From NCBI RefSeq assembly GCF_026898155.1, contig NZ_CP114029.1, positions 3,948,001 through 4,012,000 of the forward strand: a stretch of 64,000 nt of DNA. Direction: 5' to 3'. The first letter of the stretch is position 1. Each line of letters opens with the position of its first letter. Positions 1-7,756 of the stretch are shown piece after piece. Source of the DNA: Jiella pelagia. Lineage in GTDB: Bacteria; Pseudomonadota; Alphaproteobacteria; Rhizobiales; Rhizobiaceae. Under the pieces are notes generated by a model that worked only from the letters and a program-made list of their open reading frames with translations, searched no databases and was not told the DNA's origin. The position numbers and the translations under genes were made by a program.

Positions 1-878
1 GACCGCGACGAAGGCCGGCAATAAGGTGATCCTCGGCTACAATGCCTCGCGATCGAACCGCGTCGTGCCGATCAAGACCTGTCCGATCGCCGTGCCGGCC
101 ATCGAGGCGGCACTGCCTGTCCTGGAGAAGCTCGCGGCGCTCCTGGTCGATCGCCGCCGGCCGATGAAGCTCATGGTCACGGCGACGACCGCCGGGCTCG
201 ACTTCGCCTTGAGCGATACCGCGCGCCTGACCGATCAGCTCCGCCAGCGGGCGGTCGCGGTGGCGCTCGCCGCCGGCGTCGCGCGGCTTGCCGTTGCGGG
301 CGAGGCTCCTCGTCAAGACGCGGCCGCCGATCGTCGATTTCTCTGGGATTGCGGTGGAACTGCCAACCGGCGCCTTCCTCCAGGCGGTGGAGAGCACGGA
401 GAGGGCGATGGCCGATCTGGTGGTCTCGCATCTGGCGGGCGCCAAGCGCGTCGCCGACCTGTTTTCCGGCTGCGGCACGTTTTCCCTGCGGCTCGCCCCG
501 CATAGCGCCGTCCATGCGGTCGAAAGCGATGCTGCCGCCCTTGCCGCGCAGGACCAGGCGCATCGGCGCGCTTCCGGCCTGAAGCCGCTGTCGACGGAGC
601 GGCGGGATCTCTTCCGGCGCCCGATCCCGGCCAAGGAACTGAAAGGCTTCAACGGCCTCGTCTTCGATCCGCCGCGGGCGGGAGCGGAGGGCGTCGCGCG
701 CGAAGTGGCGGCATCGACCGTCAAACGCGTCGCAGCTGTGTCATGCAACCCTGTAACCCTCGCGCGCGATCTGAAGATCCTGATAGACGGCGGCTACCGG
801 CTGGTTTCGGTGACGCCGCTCGACCAGTTTCTCTGGTCCCATCATGTCGAGGCGATCGCGCTGTTGGAACGAGACTGA
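1..878 (+). CDS. Class I SAM RNA (uracil-5-)-methyltransferase, TrmA/RlmD (RumA) family; 5' partial, one frameshift
   Basis: This is the C-terminal part of an RNA m5U methyltransferase that methylates uracil in rRNA or tRNA using SAM. The window edge cuts off the N-terminus. The SAM-binding motif DLFSGCGTFSLRLA, the motif FDPPRAG and the catalytic motif VSCNP are all visible, followed by the usual family ending (PLDQFLWSHHVEAIALL). The reading frame starts at base 2 and breaks at 302-308, where GAGGCTC replaces GAGCTC; dropping one G joins ...RLAVAGE to LLVKTRPP in one continuous protein. Whether it acts on rRNA (RlmD-like) or tRNA (TrmA-like) cannot be decided without the missing N-terminal part. 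The family is secure; the exact target is not. Confidence 0.85.
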
Positions 879-1005
879 AGGGACGTCGGATGCCGAGAGA
901 CCGCTTGCCGCTTTTCGCCGGTCGTGCAAGCGGGACAGGCCGAACGTCGTACCACCACCGGACGGCAATTTGTCTTCCAATCCCGAGCCATGGGGCTGAC
1001 GGATC

Positions 1006-1641
1006 GTGACCGAATATCTCGCACAATACGGGTGCGGCCTTCTGTTCATCGTCGTTCTCCTGGAATCGACGGGAATGCCTCTGCCGGGCGAGAGCCTCGT
1101 CGTCGCCGGCGGACTTCTGGCCGGCGAGGGCACGCTGAGCATCGTCCTCGTCCTCGGCGCGGCCTTCTTCGGCTCGATCATCGGCGACAATATCGGCTAC
1201 GTCGTCGGCCGGCGCTACGGCCGGGCGATGGTCGTGCGCTGGGGCGAGCGTTTCGGCCTCGGCGAAAAGCGCTTCAAGATGGTCGAGCAGCGCTTCGAGA
1301 ACTACGGCGTCCTCGTCGTCCTGATCGCCCGCTTCGTCATCATCCTCAGGCAGCTCAACGGCTTCGTCGCCGGCACGATGAAGATGAACTGGCCGGTGTT
1401 CTTCCTCTACAATTCGCTCAGTGCGGCGCTGTGGTCGTTCGCCTATGGCGGCCTCGCCTATCTGTTCGGGACGGCGTTCCAGAAGTTCTTTGCCGGTCAT
1501 TCGACCTGGCCGCTCTACCTGATCGCCGTCGCCATCTGCCTCCTCGGCTGCTGGGGGACCTACAGGTTCCTGTTCCGGGTCGACGAGGAGGCGGATCGCA
1601 AGGACGAGACCGCCGAAGCGGGGGCAAGCCAGAAGCGCTGA
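1006..1641 (+). CDS. DedA family inner-membrane protein (SNARE-associated/VTT domain)
   Basis: A 211-residue polytopic membrane protein of the DedA family, related to undecaprenyl-phosphate and phospholipid flippases. The N-terminal ESTGMPLPGE segment and the motif around ARFVIILRQLNGFVAGTMKM match the conserved DedA re-entrant and amphipathic regions. Hydrophobic stretches follow to a charged C-terminus. I chose the GTG at 1006 because the family N-terminus begins within a few residues of the conserved LLFIVVLLES segment; no strong ribosome-binding site is visible. It sits alone between the methyltransferase and a convergent CDF gene. The physiological substrate cannot be read from the sequence. 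Confidence 0.88.
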   Translation: MTEYLAQYGCGLLFIVVLLESTGMPLPGESLVVAGGLLAGEGTLSIVLVLGAAFFGSIIGDNIGYVVGRRYGRAMVVRWGERFGLGEKRFKMVEQRFENYGVLVVLIARFVIILRQLNGFVAGTMKMNWPVFFLYNSLSAALWSFAYGGLAYLFGTAFQKFFAGHSTWPLYLIAVAICLLGCWGTYRFLFRVDEEADRKDETAEAGASQKR

Positions 1642-1700
1642 TTTTTCCGGGCGAGGCAGCGCGGCAACTGCCCGGCCGCTTCCGGCCACCGTCTCTCATC

Positions 1701-2405
1701 CTATCGTGGTGCGGAGGCTGTCCTTGCGCTTCCGCCGCTTTCATATTCGCGCCACGCCTGGCCGAGGATCTGGACTGACGAGGTGAGGAAGAGACCCGCC
1801 ATGATCGCCGCCACGGCTAGGTCCGGCCACGGGCTCGCCGTCGCGAACACCAGAAGTCCCGCGCCCATGACCGCGACATTGCCGATCGCGTCGTTTCGCG
1901 AGCACAGCCACACCGAGCGGACATTCGCGTCGCCGTCCTTGTAGCGCATCAGGAGGAGGACGCTGAGGAGATTGGCACCGAGGGCGAGAAAACCGATTGC
2001 GCCCATCAGCCCGGCGCTGGGCAGGCCGAGGACCAGCGTGTGGTAGACCGTCGAGCCGAACACCCAGAACGCCATCAGGCTGAGCGAGACGCCCTTGAAG
2101 AGCGCCGCCGAGGCGCGCGTCTTCAGCGAGGCGCCGATCACCGCCAGGCTGAGACCGTAGGTGACGGTGTCGCCGAGGAAATCGAGGGCGTCGGCCTTGA
2201 GAGCCTGTGAGCCGGCCAGTTGGCCGGCGACCATCTCGGTCAGGAACATCACGCCGTTGATCGCGATCACGGTCCAGAGGATCGCCTTGTAACGCGGATC
2301 GACCCCGTCGAACACCGGAACGCCCTCGTGGCAACCGCAGCTGTCCACCTTCTCGTGGTCGTCTCGCCGTGGCGCGTCGGTGGTGCGGCAGCAATCATCG
2401 GACAT
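1701..2405 (-). CDS. Cation diffusion facilitator (CDF) family heavy-metal transporter
   Basis: A 234-residue inner-membrane metal/H+ antiporter of the CDF family. It carries about six hydrophobic segments with the family's acidic metal-site residues: DALDFLGD in the second transmembrane segment and SRNDAIGN in the fifth. The cytoplasmic N-terminus is rich in Cys and His (DDCCRTT, DSCGCHEG), which fits metal capture. There is no long C-terminal cytoplasmic domain. The start at 2405 (MSDDCC) is preferred over an upstream ATG seven codons earlier. It is transcribed away from a MerR regulator at 2476, from a promoter with a MerR-type 19-base spacer, so it is probably induced by Zn, Cd, Pb or a related ion. 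Confidence 0.9.
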   Translation of the reverse strand: MSDDCCRTTDAPRRDDHEKVDSCGCHEGVPVFDGVDPRYKAILWTVIAINGVMFLTEMVAGQLAGSQALKADALDFLGDTVTYGLSLAVIGASLKTRASAALFKGVSLSLMAFWVFGSTVYHTLVLGLPSAGLMGAIGFLALGANLLSVLLLMRYKDGDANVRSVWLCSRNDAIGNVAVMGAGLLVFATASPWPDLAVAAIMAGLFLTSSVQILGQAWREYESGGSARTASAPR

Positions 2406-2434
2406 CGCGAATCCCTTTCGTTTCACCGACGATG

Positions 2435-2465
2435 CATCTACGATCTCTAGCGACTAGAGGTTCAA
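2435..2465 (-). promoter_or_regulatory. MerR-type promoter/operator for the CDF transporter
   Basis: Reading leftward, a -35 element TTGAAC (2460-2465) and a -10 element TAGATG (2435-2440) are separated by exactly 19 bases. The perfect dyad CTCTAG-CGA-CTAGAG (2445-2459) lies inside that spacer. An over-long 19-20 base spacer with a central dyad is the known hallmark of MerR-activated promoters. It lies between the CDF gene and the divergent merR-type gene, so the regulator at 2476 is the likely ligand of this site. Confidence 0.82.
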
Positions 2466-2475
2466 GGGGCTCCAC

Positions 2476-2926
2476 ATGGATTTTTCGATTGGCGAACTGG
2501 CGCGTCGGACCGGCGTGAAGGTGCCGACGATCCGCTATTACGAAGAGGTCGGCCTGATACCGACGGCGCCGCGCACCGAAGGCGGGCAGCGCAGATATGG
2601 CCGTGAGGCCGCAGAGCGGCTGACATTCATCCGGCATGCGCGGGAGCTTGGGTTCGAACCGGGCTCCATCCGGGAACTGCTCGCTCTTACGGCCGAGCCG
2701 GACCGCTCCTGCTCAGAGGTCGACGCCATCGCCGTTCGCCATCTGCGGGACGTCGAGCGCAGGATCGCAAGTCTCGGGAGGCTGCGCGACGAGACTCGGC
2801 CGGATGATTGCCGAATGCTCCCATGGCCGCGTCGGCGACTGCCGCGTGATCGAGACGCTCGGCGACCATGGGCATTGCATCAGCGAGCACGGAGACGCGC
2901 GGGAGGCGGCGCCGGCATTGCGCTAA
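2476..2926 (+). CDS. MerR family heavy-metal-responsive transcriptional regulator (ZntR/CadR-like); one frameshift
   Basis: A 149-residue regulator after repair. The N-terminal winged helix is typical MerR (SIGELARRTGVKVPTIRYYEEVGLIP, here split across positions 4-29), followed by a dimerisation helix. The C-terminus carries a Cys/His metal-binding stretch: ECSHGRVGDC and GHC, plus an upstream DRSCSEVD cysteine, similar in layout to Zn/Cd/Pb sensors. GAGACTC at 2791-2797 stands where GAGCTC is expected; removing the A joins GRLRDE to LGRMIAEC and restores the metal site, whereas the raw frame runs on into unrelated sequence. It is divergent from the CDF exporter and should activate it by untwisting the 19-base-spacer promoter. 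Confidence 0.87.
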
Positions 2927-2946
2927 GGAACTCGGCCCCGCGGCGG

Positions 2947-3861
2947 TCAGTCGCGCGCCAGGACGCCGCTCTCCCAGCCGAGCATCGCCCGCTTGCGGGT
3001 GATTCCCCAGTGATAACCGGTGAGCGCGCCGCTCTTGCCGAGCACGCGGTGGCAGGGGACGACGAAGGAGACCGGGTTTCGCCCGACCGCCGCGCCGACG
3101 GCGCGGGCAGCCTTCGGCGCGCCGATCTTGTTGGCGATCGTCGAGTAGGTGGTCGCCTTGCCGAAGGGGATTTCGAGGAGGCTCTGCCAGACGCGGATCT
3201 CGAAATCGGTGCCGATCAGGACAACCTTGAGCGGGCGATCCTCCTGCCAGCGCGACGGCTCGAATATGCGCTTCGCATAGGGCGCCGTGCGCGTCGCATC
3301 GGCGGTGAAGCAGGCCCGCGGCCAGCGCCGCCGCATGTCGTCCAGCGCCCGGGCCTCGCCGCCGTCGGTCGGATCGGCAAAGCCGATGCCGGCAAGGCCG
3401 CGATCGGTGGCGACGACGATCGCAAGCCCGAAGGGCGACGGATGAAAGCCGTAGAAGAGATCGATGCCGTGCCCCCGCGCCTTGTAGTCGCCGGGCGAGA
3501 GTGCCTCGTGCTTGACGAACAGGTCGTGCAGCCGCGACGGGCCAGAAAAGCCCACCTCATAGGCGGCGTCCAGCAGCGAAGCGCCGTCGTCGAGGAGGCG
3601 GCGGGCATGGTCGAGGGTGACGGCCTGCAGGAATGCCTTCGGCGTCAGTCCGGCCCAGCGCTTGAGCAGCGTCGCCAGCGTCTCCTCCGAGCGGCCGACC
3701 GCCTCGCCGATCTCGGCAAGGCTCGGCTGGCTGCGGAATTCGGTCGAGATGAACTCGATCATCCGGCGGACGGTCTCGTAGTCGGTCAAGGCAGCGCGTC
3801 CAGTCGGCATCACCTGGGGCAGGGGAACGGCGTCGAGATGGGCATGAGCGAATGACAGCAT
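2947..3861 (-). CDS. Ada-like AraC-HTH / O6-methylguanine-DNA methyltransferase fusion
   Basis: A 304-residue protein that combines an AraC-type helix-turn-helix region (roughly residues 25-110, with SLAEIGEAVGRSEETL and LLDAAYEVGFSGPSRLHDLF) with a C-terminal O6-alkylguanine-DNA alkyltransferase domain. The suicide-cysteine motif VPCHRVLG is intact and is followed by the conserved TGYHWGITRKRAML. The N-terminal zinc/phosphotriester-repair domain of E. coli Ada is absent, so self-activation by methylphosphotriester repair is not expected. The ATG at 3861 has a good AAGGAGA ribosome-binding site; the reading frame extends upstream but that part looks non-coding. Confidence 0.9.
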   Translation of the reverse strand: MLSFAHAHLDAVPLPQVMPTGRAALTDYETVRRMIEFISTEFRSQPSLAEIGEAVGRSEETLATLLKRWAGLTPKAFLQAVTLDHARRLLDDGASLLDAAYEVGFSGPSRLHDLFVKHEALSPGDYKARGHGIDLFYGFHPSPFGLAIVVATDRGLAGIGFADPTDGGEARALDDMRRRWPRACFTADATRTAPYAKRIFEPSRWQEDRPLKVVLIGTDFEIRVWQSLLEIPFGKATTYSTIANKIGAPKAARAVGAAVGRNPVSFVVPCHRVLGKSGALTGYHWGITRKRAMLGWESGVLARD

Positions 3862-4076
3862 GGCGGGGTCTCCTTCGAGACCATCAGTGCATGGGGGAGG
3901 GTGTGCCGCCACCCGATTTCCGGAAACTTCGCCGATAAGGGCTGGGGACCGGTTGGTGGGCTGAGTTGGCAGCTGCCAACGTGCCGACGGTTCTCGTTCG
4001 GCAACAGCATCCTCCGCCTTTAGTTCGATGGCGAGTTCCCCGAGTGGTCGCTTCGCGTGCTCCGGGAGCCACGTCG

Positions 4077-4223
4077 TCAACTCGGCTGGGTCCGCGCGTC
4101 TCGTGCGGCTGCCGCGCGTTGGTGTTCCCGCCGATTGACGCGCCAAGCGAAGAGCAGGGCGGCAATCGAAAACAGGATCGGCAGGCTCACGGCAAACGCG
4201 AAGGCGACGTCATTGTCCATCAT
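4077..4223 (-). CDS. Small single-pass membrane protein, function unknown
   Basis: A 48-residue reading frame beginning MMDNDVAFAFAVSLPILF, with one hydrophobic helix (about residues 6-25) followed by a basic tail (WRVNRREHQRAA). Its start overlaps the stop of the preceding gene by four bases (ATGATG), which suggests translational coupling. I recognise no family. A positive-inside topology would put the C-terminus in the cytoplasm. Confidence 0.45.
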   Translation of the reverse strand: MMDNDVAFAFAVSLPILFSIAALLFAWRVNRREHQRAAAARDARTQPS

Positions 4224-4633
4224 CCCTTCCTTTCGTCGTTCTCGATCAATGCACCATACAGGAGATGCGAGGCAAAGCGGGACAAGAGCCCGCCCGCTGC
4301 GCAACCTCCCAATACGATGACATATGTGGCGGCATCTGCATGCAGTGTCGACGGCGTAACGAGGTAGCTGACGCTGGAACTGATGATGCCGACGGTCATG
4401 AACCCCACACCGATCAAATTGAAGAAGCTTGCATTTGCTTTGATTTGCTCTTTCCTCGCTTCACTTTGGTAGGCTGTCGGGGGAGGAGCAACGGCCTGAC
4501 GAAGAGGGGACCGCGTCCGACCGGATCCATCTTCGATATTGTGGGAAGCGTCATCGAGGCTCCTCGCAAACGTCGCCGGGAGAAGGTGACAGCCGGTTCG
4601 CATGCAACGCAACCAGAGAGTTTCAGCGACCAT
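4220..4633 (-). CDS. Hypothetical membrane protein with two hydrophobic segments
   Basis: The convincing part is the last ~75 residues, with two hydrophobic segments (NLIGVGFMTVGIISSSVSYL and TYVIVLGGCAAGGLL) and a charged end (ALIENDERKG). The upstream part is proline- and arginine-rich and may not be translated; the true start may lie well inside the given limits, and no clear ribosome-binding site decides it. It is followed by the overlapping 48-residue membrane ORF, and both lie downstream of the DUF2244 gene on the same strand. The family is not recognised. Confidence 0.4.
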   Translation of the reverse strand: MVAETLWLRCMRTGCHLLPATFARSLDDASHNIEDGSGRTRSPLRQAVAPPPTAYQSEARKEQIKANASFFNLIGVGFMTVGIISSSVSYLVTPSTLHADAATYVIVLGGCAAGGLLSRFASHLLYGALIENDERKG

Positions 4634-4638
4634 CTCTC

Positions 4639-5181
4639 CTACCCCCGCTTCGCCCGAATCAGCGCCTCCTGAAAGGCCTCGGCGAAGCTGTGCTTGTCGT
4701 CGGGATTGAGAAAGCTGCCGATCTCGGTCGAGACGTTCTTCGAATCGACGCTCATCCGCGTGATGCCGATCTCCTCGTGGCGATTGACGGAAAAGCGCGC
4801 GAAGAACGGGTTGTGGTGGGCCTCACGCACGTCCCCCTTCGGCGAGGTCTTGCGGATCGCGCAGTCCGTCCGTGTCACGAGCACCTCCTCGCGGGCCTTG
4901 GCCGAGCGGTAGCTGGCCGAAAAGGCCCACCAGACGATCAGGACGTCGAGGCCGAAGAAGCCGACGACCGGCCAGGCGCCATTCATCAGGAAGAGGGTCC
5001 CGGTGACGAGGCTGACGAGGCAGAAGAAGCTCATCATCATCGTGAAGCCGCGCCGCCCCAGGGAGCGGTAGGGCGTCAGCAGCGCCTGGAAGATCGGTCG
5101 GTCGGAGGATGGGCGCGCCACGCTCTCGGGCGGGGCCGCTTTCCTGGCCGCAGGGGTGTCGTGATCGTCGTTGTCATCCAT
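4639..5181 (-). CDS. DUF2244 domain-containing integral membrane protein
   Basis: A 180-residue protein with an N-terminal disordered, charged segment. Two transmembrane helices follow (around residues 45-62 and 66-88, with GFTMMMSFFCLVSLVTGTLF), then a C-terminal cytoplasmic domain ending IGSFLNPDDKHSFAEAFQEAL, which is the usual ending of alphaproteobacterial DUF2244 proteins. The biochemical function of the family is unknown. It is divergent from endonuclease III with only about 20 bases between starts, so the two share a promoter region. Confidence 0.82.
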   Translation of the reverse strand: MDDNDDHDTPAARKAAPPESVARPSSDRPIFQALLTPYRSLGRRGFTMMMSFFCLVSLVTGTLFLMNGAWPVVGFFGLDVLIVWWAFSASYRSAKAREEVLVTRTDCAIRKTSPKGDVREAHHNPFFARFSVNRHEEIGITRMSVDSKNVSTEIGSFLNPDDKHSFAEAFQEALIRAKRG

Positions 5182-5203
5182 CGGCCAGGCTCGCTATAGG
5201 GCG

Positions 5204-6007
5204 ATGATGAGTGAAAAGATTGAGAAGCCGGCGCCGGCGGTCAAGCGGTCGGGCGCAAAGGCCGCAGCGAAACCGTCTCGTGGCCGCCCCGCGCGGCGCC
5301 GCCCGAAGATCCCCTATTCGGCCGGCGAGATCGAGGAGATCTTCCGGCGCCTGTGCGTCCAGAGGCCGGAACCCCAGTCCGAGCTCGAATACACCAACCC
5401 GTTCACGCTGCTCGTCGCTGTCGTCCTTTCGGCGCAGGCGACGGATGTCGGCGTCAACAAGGCGACGCGGAAGTTGTTTGCCGCTGCAGACCATCCGGCA
5501 GCCATGGCCGCGCTCGGCGAGGACGCGATCCGCGAACACATCAAGACGATCGGGCTCTATCGCAACAAGGCGAAAAACGTCCTTGCTCTGTCCGAGGCGC
5601 TGCTCGCCCGCCATGGCGGCGCGGTGCCGGCCGATCGCGCGGCGCTGGAGGCGCTGCCGGGGGTCGGGCGCAAGACCGCCAATGTCGTCCTCAACGTCGC
5701 CTTCGGCGAGGAGACGCTGGCCGTCGACACCCACATCTTCAGGCTCGGCAACCGGCTGCATCTGGCGCCCGGCAAGACGCCCGACGAGGTCGAGGAAAAT
5801 CTCCTCAAGGTGATCCCGCAGCCCTACCGGCGCCACGCCCATCACTGGCTGATCCTGCACGGGCGTTATGTCTGCAAGGCTCGCAGGCCAGAATGCGAGG
5901 CCTGCGTGATCGCCGATCTCTGCCGGGCCGAGGTGAAGACGAGCGACGTTCCGGCCGAACTCAGGCCTTTGCCGCCCGGTCCGCCGCTTCCTCGCGAGAC
6001 AGCCTGA
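5204..6007 (+). CDS. nth: Endonuclease III
   Basis: A DNA glycosylase/AP lyase that removes oxidised pyrimidines. The helix-hairpin-helix LPGVGRKTANVVL contains the catalytic lysine, and VDTHIFRLGNR carries the catalytic aspartate. The C-terminal 4Fe-4S loop has the C-x6-C-x2-C-x5-C pattern (CKARRPECEACVIADLC). At 267 residues it is longer than the E. coli enzyme because of a Lys/Arg/Pro-rich N-terminal tail, which is common in Rhizobiales. Either of two adjacent ATGs (5204 or 5207) may be the start. Its 3' end overlaps the convergent EI24 gene by 47 bases. Confidence 0.95.
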   Translation: MMSEKIEKPAPAVKRSGAKAAAKPSRGRPARRRPKIPYSAGEIEEIFRRLCVQRPEPQSELEYTNPFTLLVAVVLSAQATDVGVNKATRKLFAAADHPAAMAALGEDAIREHIKTIGLYRNKAKNVLALSEALLARHGGAVPADRAALEALPGVGRKTANVVLNVAFGEETLAVDTHIFRLGNRLHLAPGKTPDEVEENLLKVIPQPYRRHAHHWLILHGRYVCKARRPECEACVIADLCRAEVKTSDVPAELRPLPPGPPLPRETA

Positions 6008-6737
6008 CGTCGCCGGCGCGACCGAGTTCGCCAAGGCCGCCATGCCTGGCGGAAATGCGCTGGTGAAGATGGACCATCAGCGCAGCGGCGAAGAGCGGCG
6101 TCAGGAGATTGACGATCGGGATCGCCATGAACAGCGCGACGACGAGGCCGGCGAGAAACACCGTCGTCGAATGACGCCCGCGCATGGCTTTCGCGTCGTC
6201 CTCGCCGCGATAGCGCATCGCCGCGAACTCGAAATATTCCCGCCCGACGAGATAGCCGTTGACCAGGAAGAAGGCGACGATGTTGACCCCCGGCACGAGC
6301 AGCAGGAGCAGCGCGATGATATTGCCGACGATGACGATGCCGAAGAAGCGCACCGAGAGGACGACGCCGCGCCAGAAGGGGACCGGCCGTCCGATCGGGG
6401 CGTGCGGGTAGCGCTCATGCTCCACCACCTCGGCGACGTCGTCGAGGAACAGGCTGGCGATGATGGCACTGATCGGGCCGATCAGGAAGAGCAGGCCGAT
6501 GGCGAGAAACAAGCCTGCGCCCCAGCCGGCCATGATGCCGGCCTGATCGACCCATTGCGGTGCGTCGGGAAAGAGGTTCGACAGAAACGGCACCGCCAGC
6601 CACTCGAACACCGCCTCGACCGCGAACCACAGGACGACGAGGACGATCGCCGTCAGCCCCAGCGATTTCCACAAGGCGGCGCGGAACGGTGGCGAGAACA
6701 GGTCGCTCAAGGCGAGGCGGGCGCTGGCGAAGATCAT
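5961..6737 (-). CDS. EI24 domain / CysZ-like membrane protein
   Basis: A 258-residue inner-membrane protein of the EI24 (CysZ-like) family, beginning MIFASARLALSDLFSPPFR, the usual alphaproteobacterial N-terminus. Four or more long hydrophobic segments are present, and the conserved central block LVPGVNIVAFFLVNGYLVGREYFE is split here across residues 163-186. CysZ members conduct sulfate, but many EI24 members are annotated that way without proof, so transport of sulfate is only a possibility. It converges on and overlaps nth. Confidence 0.85.
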   Translation of the reverse strand: MIFASARLALSDLFSPPFRAALWKSLGLTAIVLVVLWFAVEAVFEWLAVPFLSNLFPDAPQWVDQAGIMAGWGAGLFLAIGLLFLIGPISAIIASLFLDDVAEVVEHERYPHAPIGRPVPFWRGVVLSVRFFGIVIVGNIIALLLLLVPGVNIVAFFLVNGYLVGREYFEFAAMRYRGEDDAKAMRGRHSTTVFLAGLVVALFMAIPIVNLLTPLFAAALMVHLHQRISARHGGLGELGRAGDVRLSREEAADRAAKA

Positions 6738-6745
6738 GAGGTTCC

Positions 6746-6766
6746 TCTCATCTTACGAGGATGAGA
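6746..6766 (-). promoter_or_regulatory. Inverted repeat overlapping the EI24 ribosome-binding site
   Basis: Seven-base arms TCTCATC (6746-6752) and GATGAGA (6760-6766), with a seven-base loop, lie directly upstream of the EI24 start. On the coding strand the downstream arm merges with the AGAGGAA ribosome-binding site, so the hairpin could mask translation initiation or act as an operator. Function is inferred only. Confidence 0.3.
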
Positions 6767-6870
6767 TAGGCCCGCCAACGACCGCTCGCAACGCGGCCGC
6801 TTCTGCCAGATGCCGACAGCGCCGCGTGGATTGGGAGCCGATGCGCGGTATGGCCCCCAAAGCCGGCCGA

Positions 6871-7377
6871 TTACCGGCAGTTCTGGATCGAATTGAGGGC
6901 AGCGGTCACGCCCGAGAGCGAGTAGGTATAATTGGTACTCGTGCCGCGCTGGGAGGTCGCGCTGATGCTGAGGCCACGGCCGGCGCGCATGGCGGCGACG
7001 AGTTGCGGTTCCTCGGCGGCGTTCTCCATCCAGGCGGACTTGCCCTTCGTGAACATCGAGAATTTCTTGCCGTCGATGTCGACGACAACCTTGGACCCGT
7101 CCTTGAGGTCGTAGCCCATGACCGCCTGCGGCTCGTAGGAAACGCCTTCGCCGGGCTTCTGCGATACCAGGAAGAAGATGTCGCCGTGGTCGACGTTCGC
7201 CGGCGCCAGCTTCTTCGGCGTCGAAAGGATGTAGCAGACTTTCCCGCCGGAGCCGGAAAAGGAGTACGTCCCCCAGTCGTTGAAAGTGTTCATTCGTGTC
7301 GGGGTCTGCGCGACGACGGCCGCGCTCGACCAGATCAAGAATGCCGCCGCGATGGTCAGGACTGTCTTGAACTTCAT
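6871..7377 (-). CDS. Invasion-associated locus B (IalB) family periplasmic protein
   Basis: A 168-residue secreted protein. The signal peptide is clear (MKFKTVLTIAAAFLIWSSAA, cleavage near VVA-Q). The mature part has the IalB-family layout: an early W, a cysteine in GKVCYILSTPKK, an FFLVSQKPGEG strand, and a terminal NC that can pair with the first Cys. The start at 7377 is chosen because it begins the signal peptide and follows GAGCAGGAAA; a longer frame extends upstream without merit. Bartonella IalB is linked to erythrocyte invasion, but in free-living Rhizobiales the role is unknown. Confidence 0.85.
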   Translation of the reverse strand: MKFKTVLTIAAAFLIWSSAAVVAQTPTRMNTFNDWGTYSFSGSGGKVCYILSTPKKLAPANVDHGDIFFLVSQKPGEGVSYEPQAVMGYDLKDGSKVVVDIDGKKFSMFTKGKSAWMENAAEEPQLVAAMRAGRGLSISATSQRGTSTNYTYSLSGVTAALNSIQNCR

Positions 7378-7756
7378 GGTTTCCTGCTCTCCGGTGTGCG
7401 TCTTTCGGGCGATTGCCTGGACCTCGCCGAGGCTCGGCGACCGTCGGAAAACGATGACTTTTCGCGACACTAGCCGAGGGCGGTTTAGCGATGGTTAACG
7501 ATCGGCAAAAGACGGCGAGATGATTTTACGGGGCCGAAAACGTTCCGAGTTCGGCCGTCGGAATCTCTGGGTCGCATCTCAGCCCTGGGCTCCGCTCCCT
7601 GACCGCAGGTGGCGGCGCGGTGCGAAGATGGGCAGGCAGGCTGATTGCGGACCCCATACCGAAGAAGGAAAGGAATCAGGCAAGAGTTTGACACCGGGCA
7701 CGTTTTGCCGTCGCCGCGACCATCTGGAGCGCTTCCCCGCGAGCAGGAAAGGCGGT
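7378..7756. other. Intergenic region, no gene seen
   Basis: The 379 bases between the IalB and YkvA genes hold no convincing reading frame on either strand. The only motif I can point to is the TTAACCAT octamer listed separately. Presumably it contains the ialB promoter and the YkvA 3' end. Confidence 0.5.
7491..7498 (-). promoter_or_regulatory. Possible CtrA half-site (TTAACCAT)
   Basis: The octamer TTAACCAT reads on the minus strand 114 bases upstream of the IalB-family start. This octamer is a known form of CtrA site in Rhizobiales/Caulobacterales. A single octamer can occur by chance, although AT-rich motifs are rare in this GC-rich sequence. Confidence 0.3.

Noticed and set aside
2476..3855. 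459-residue MerR fusion protein
   Set aside because: After the break at 2791 the raw frame runs antisense through the Ada-like gene. The repaired frame stops at 2926 with a normal MerR length.
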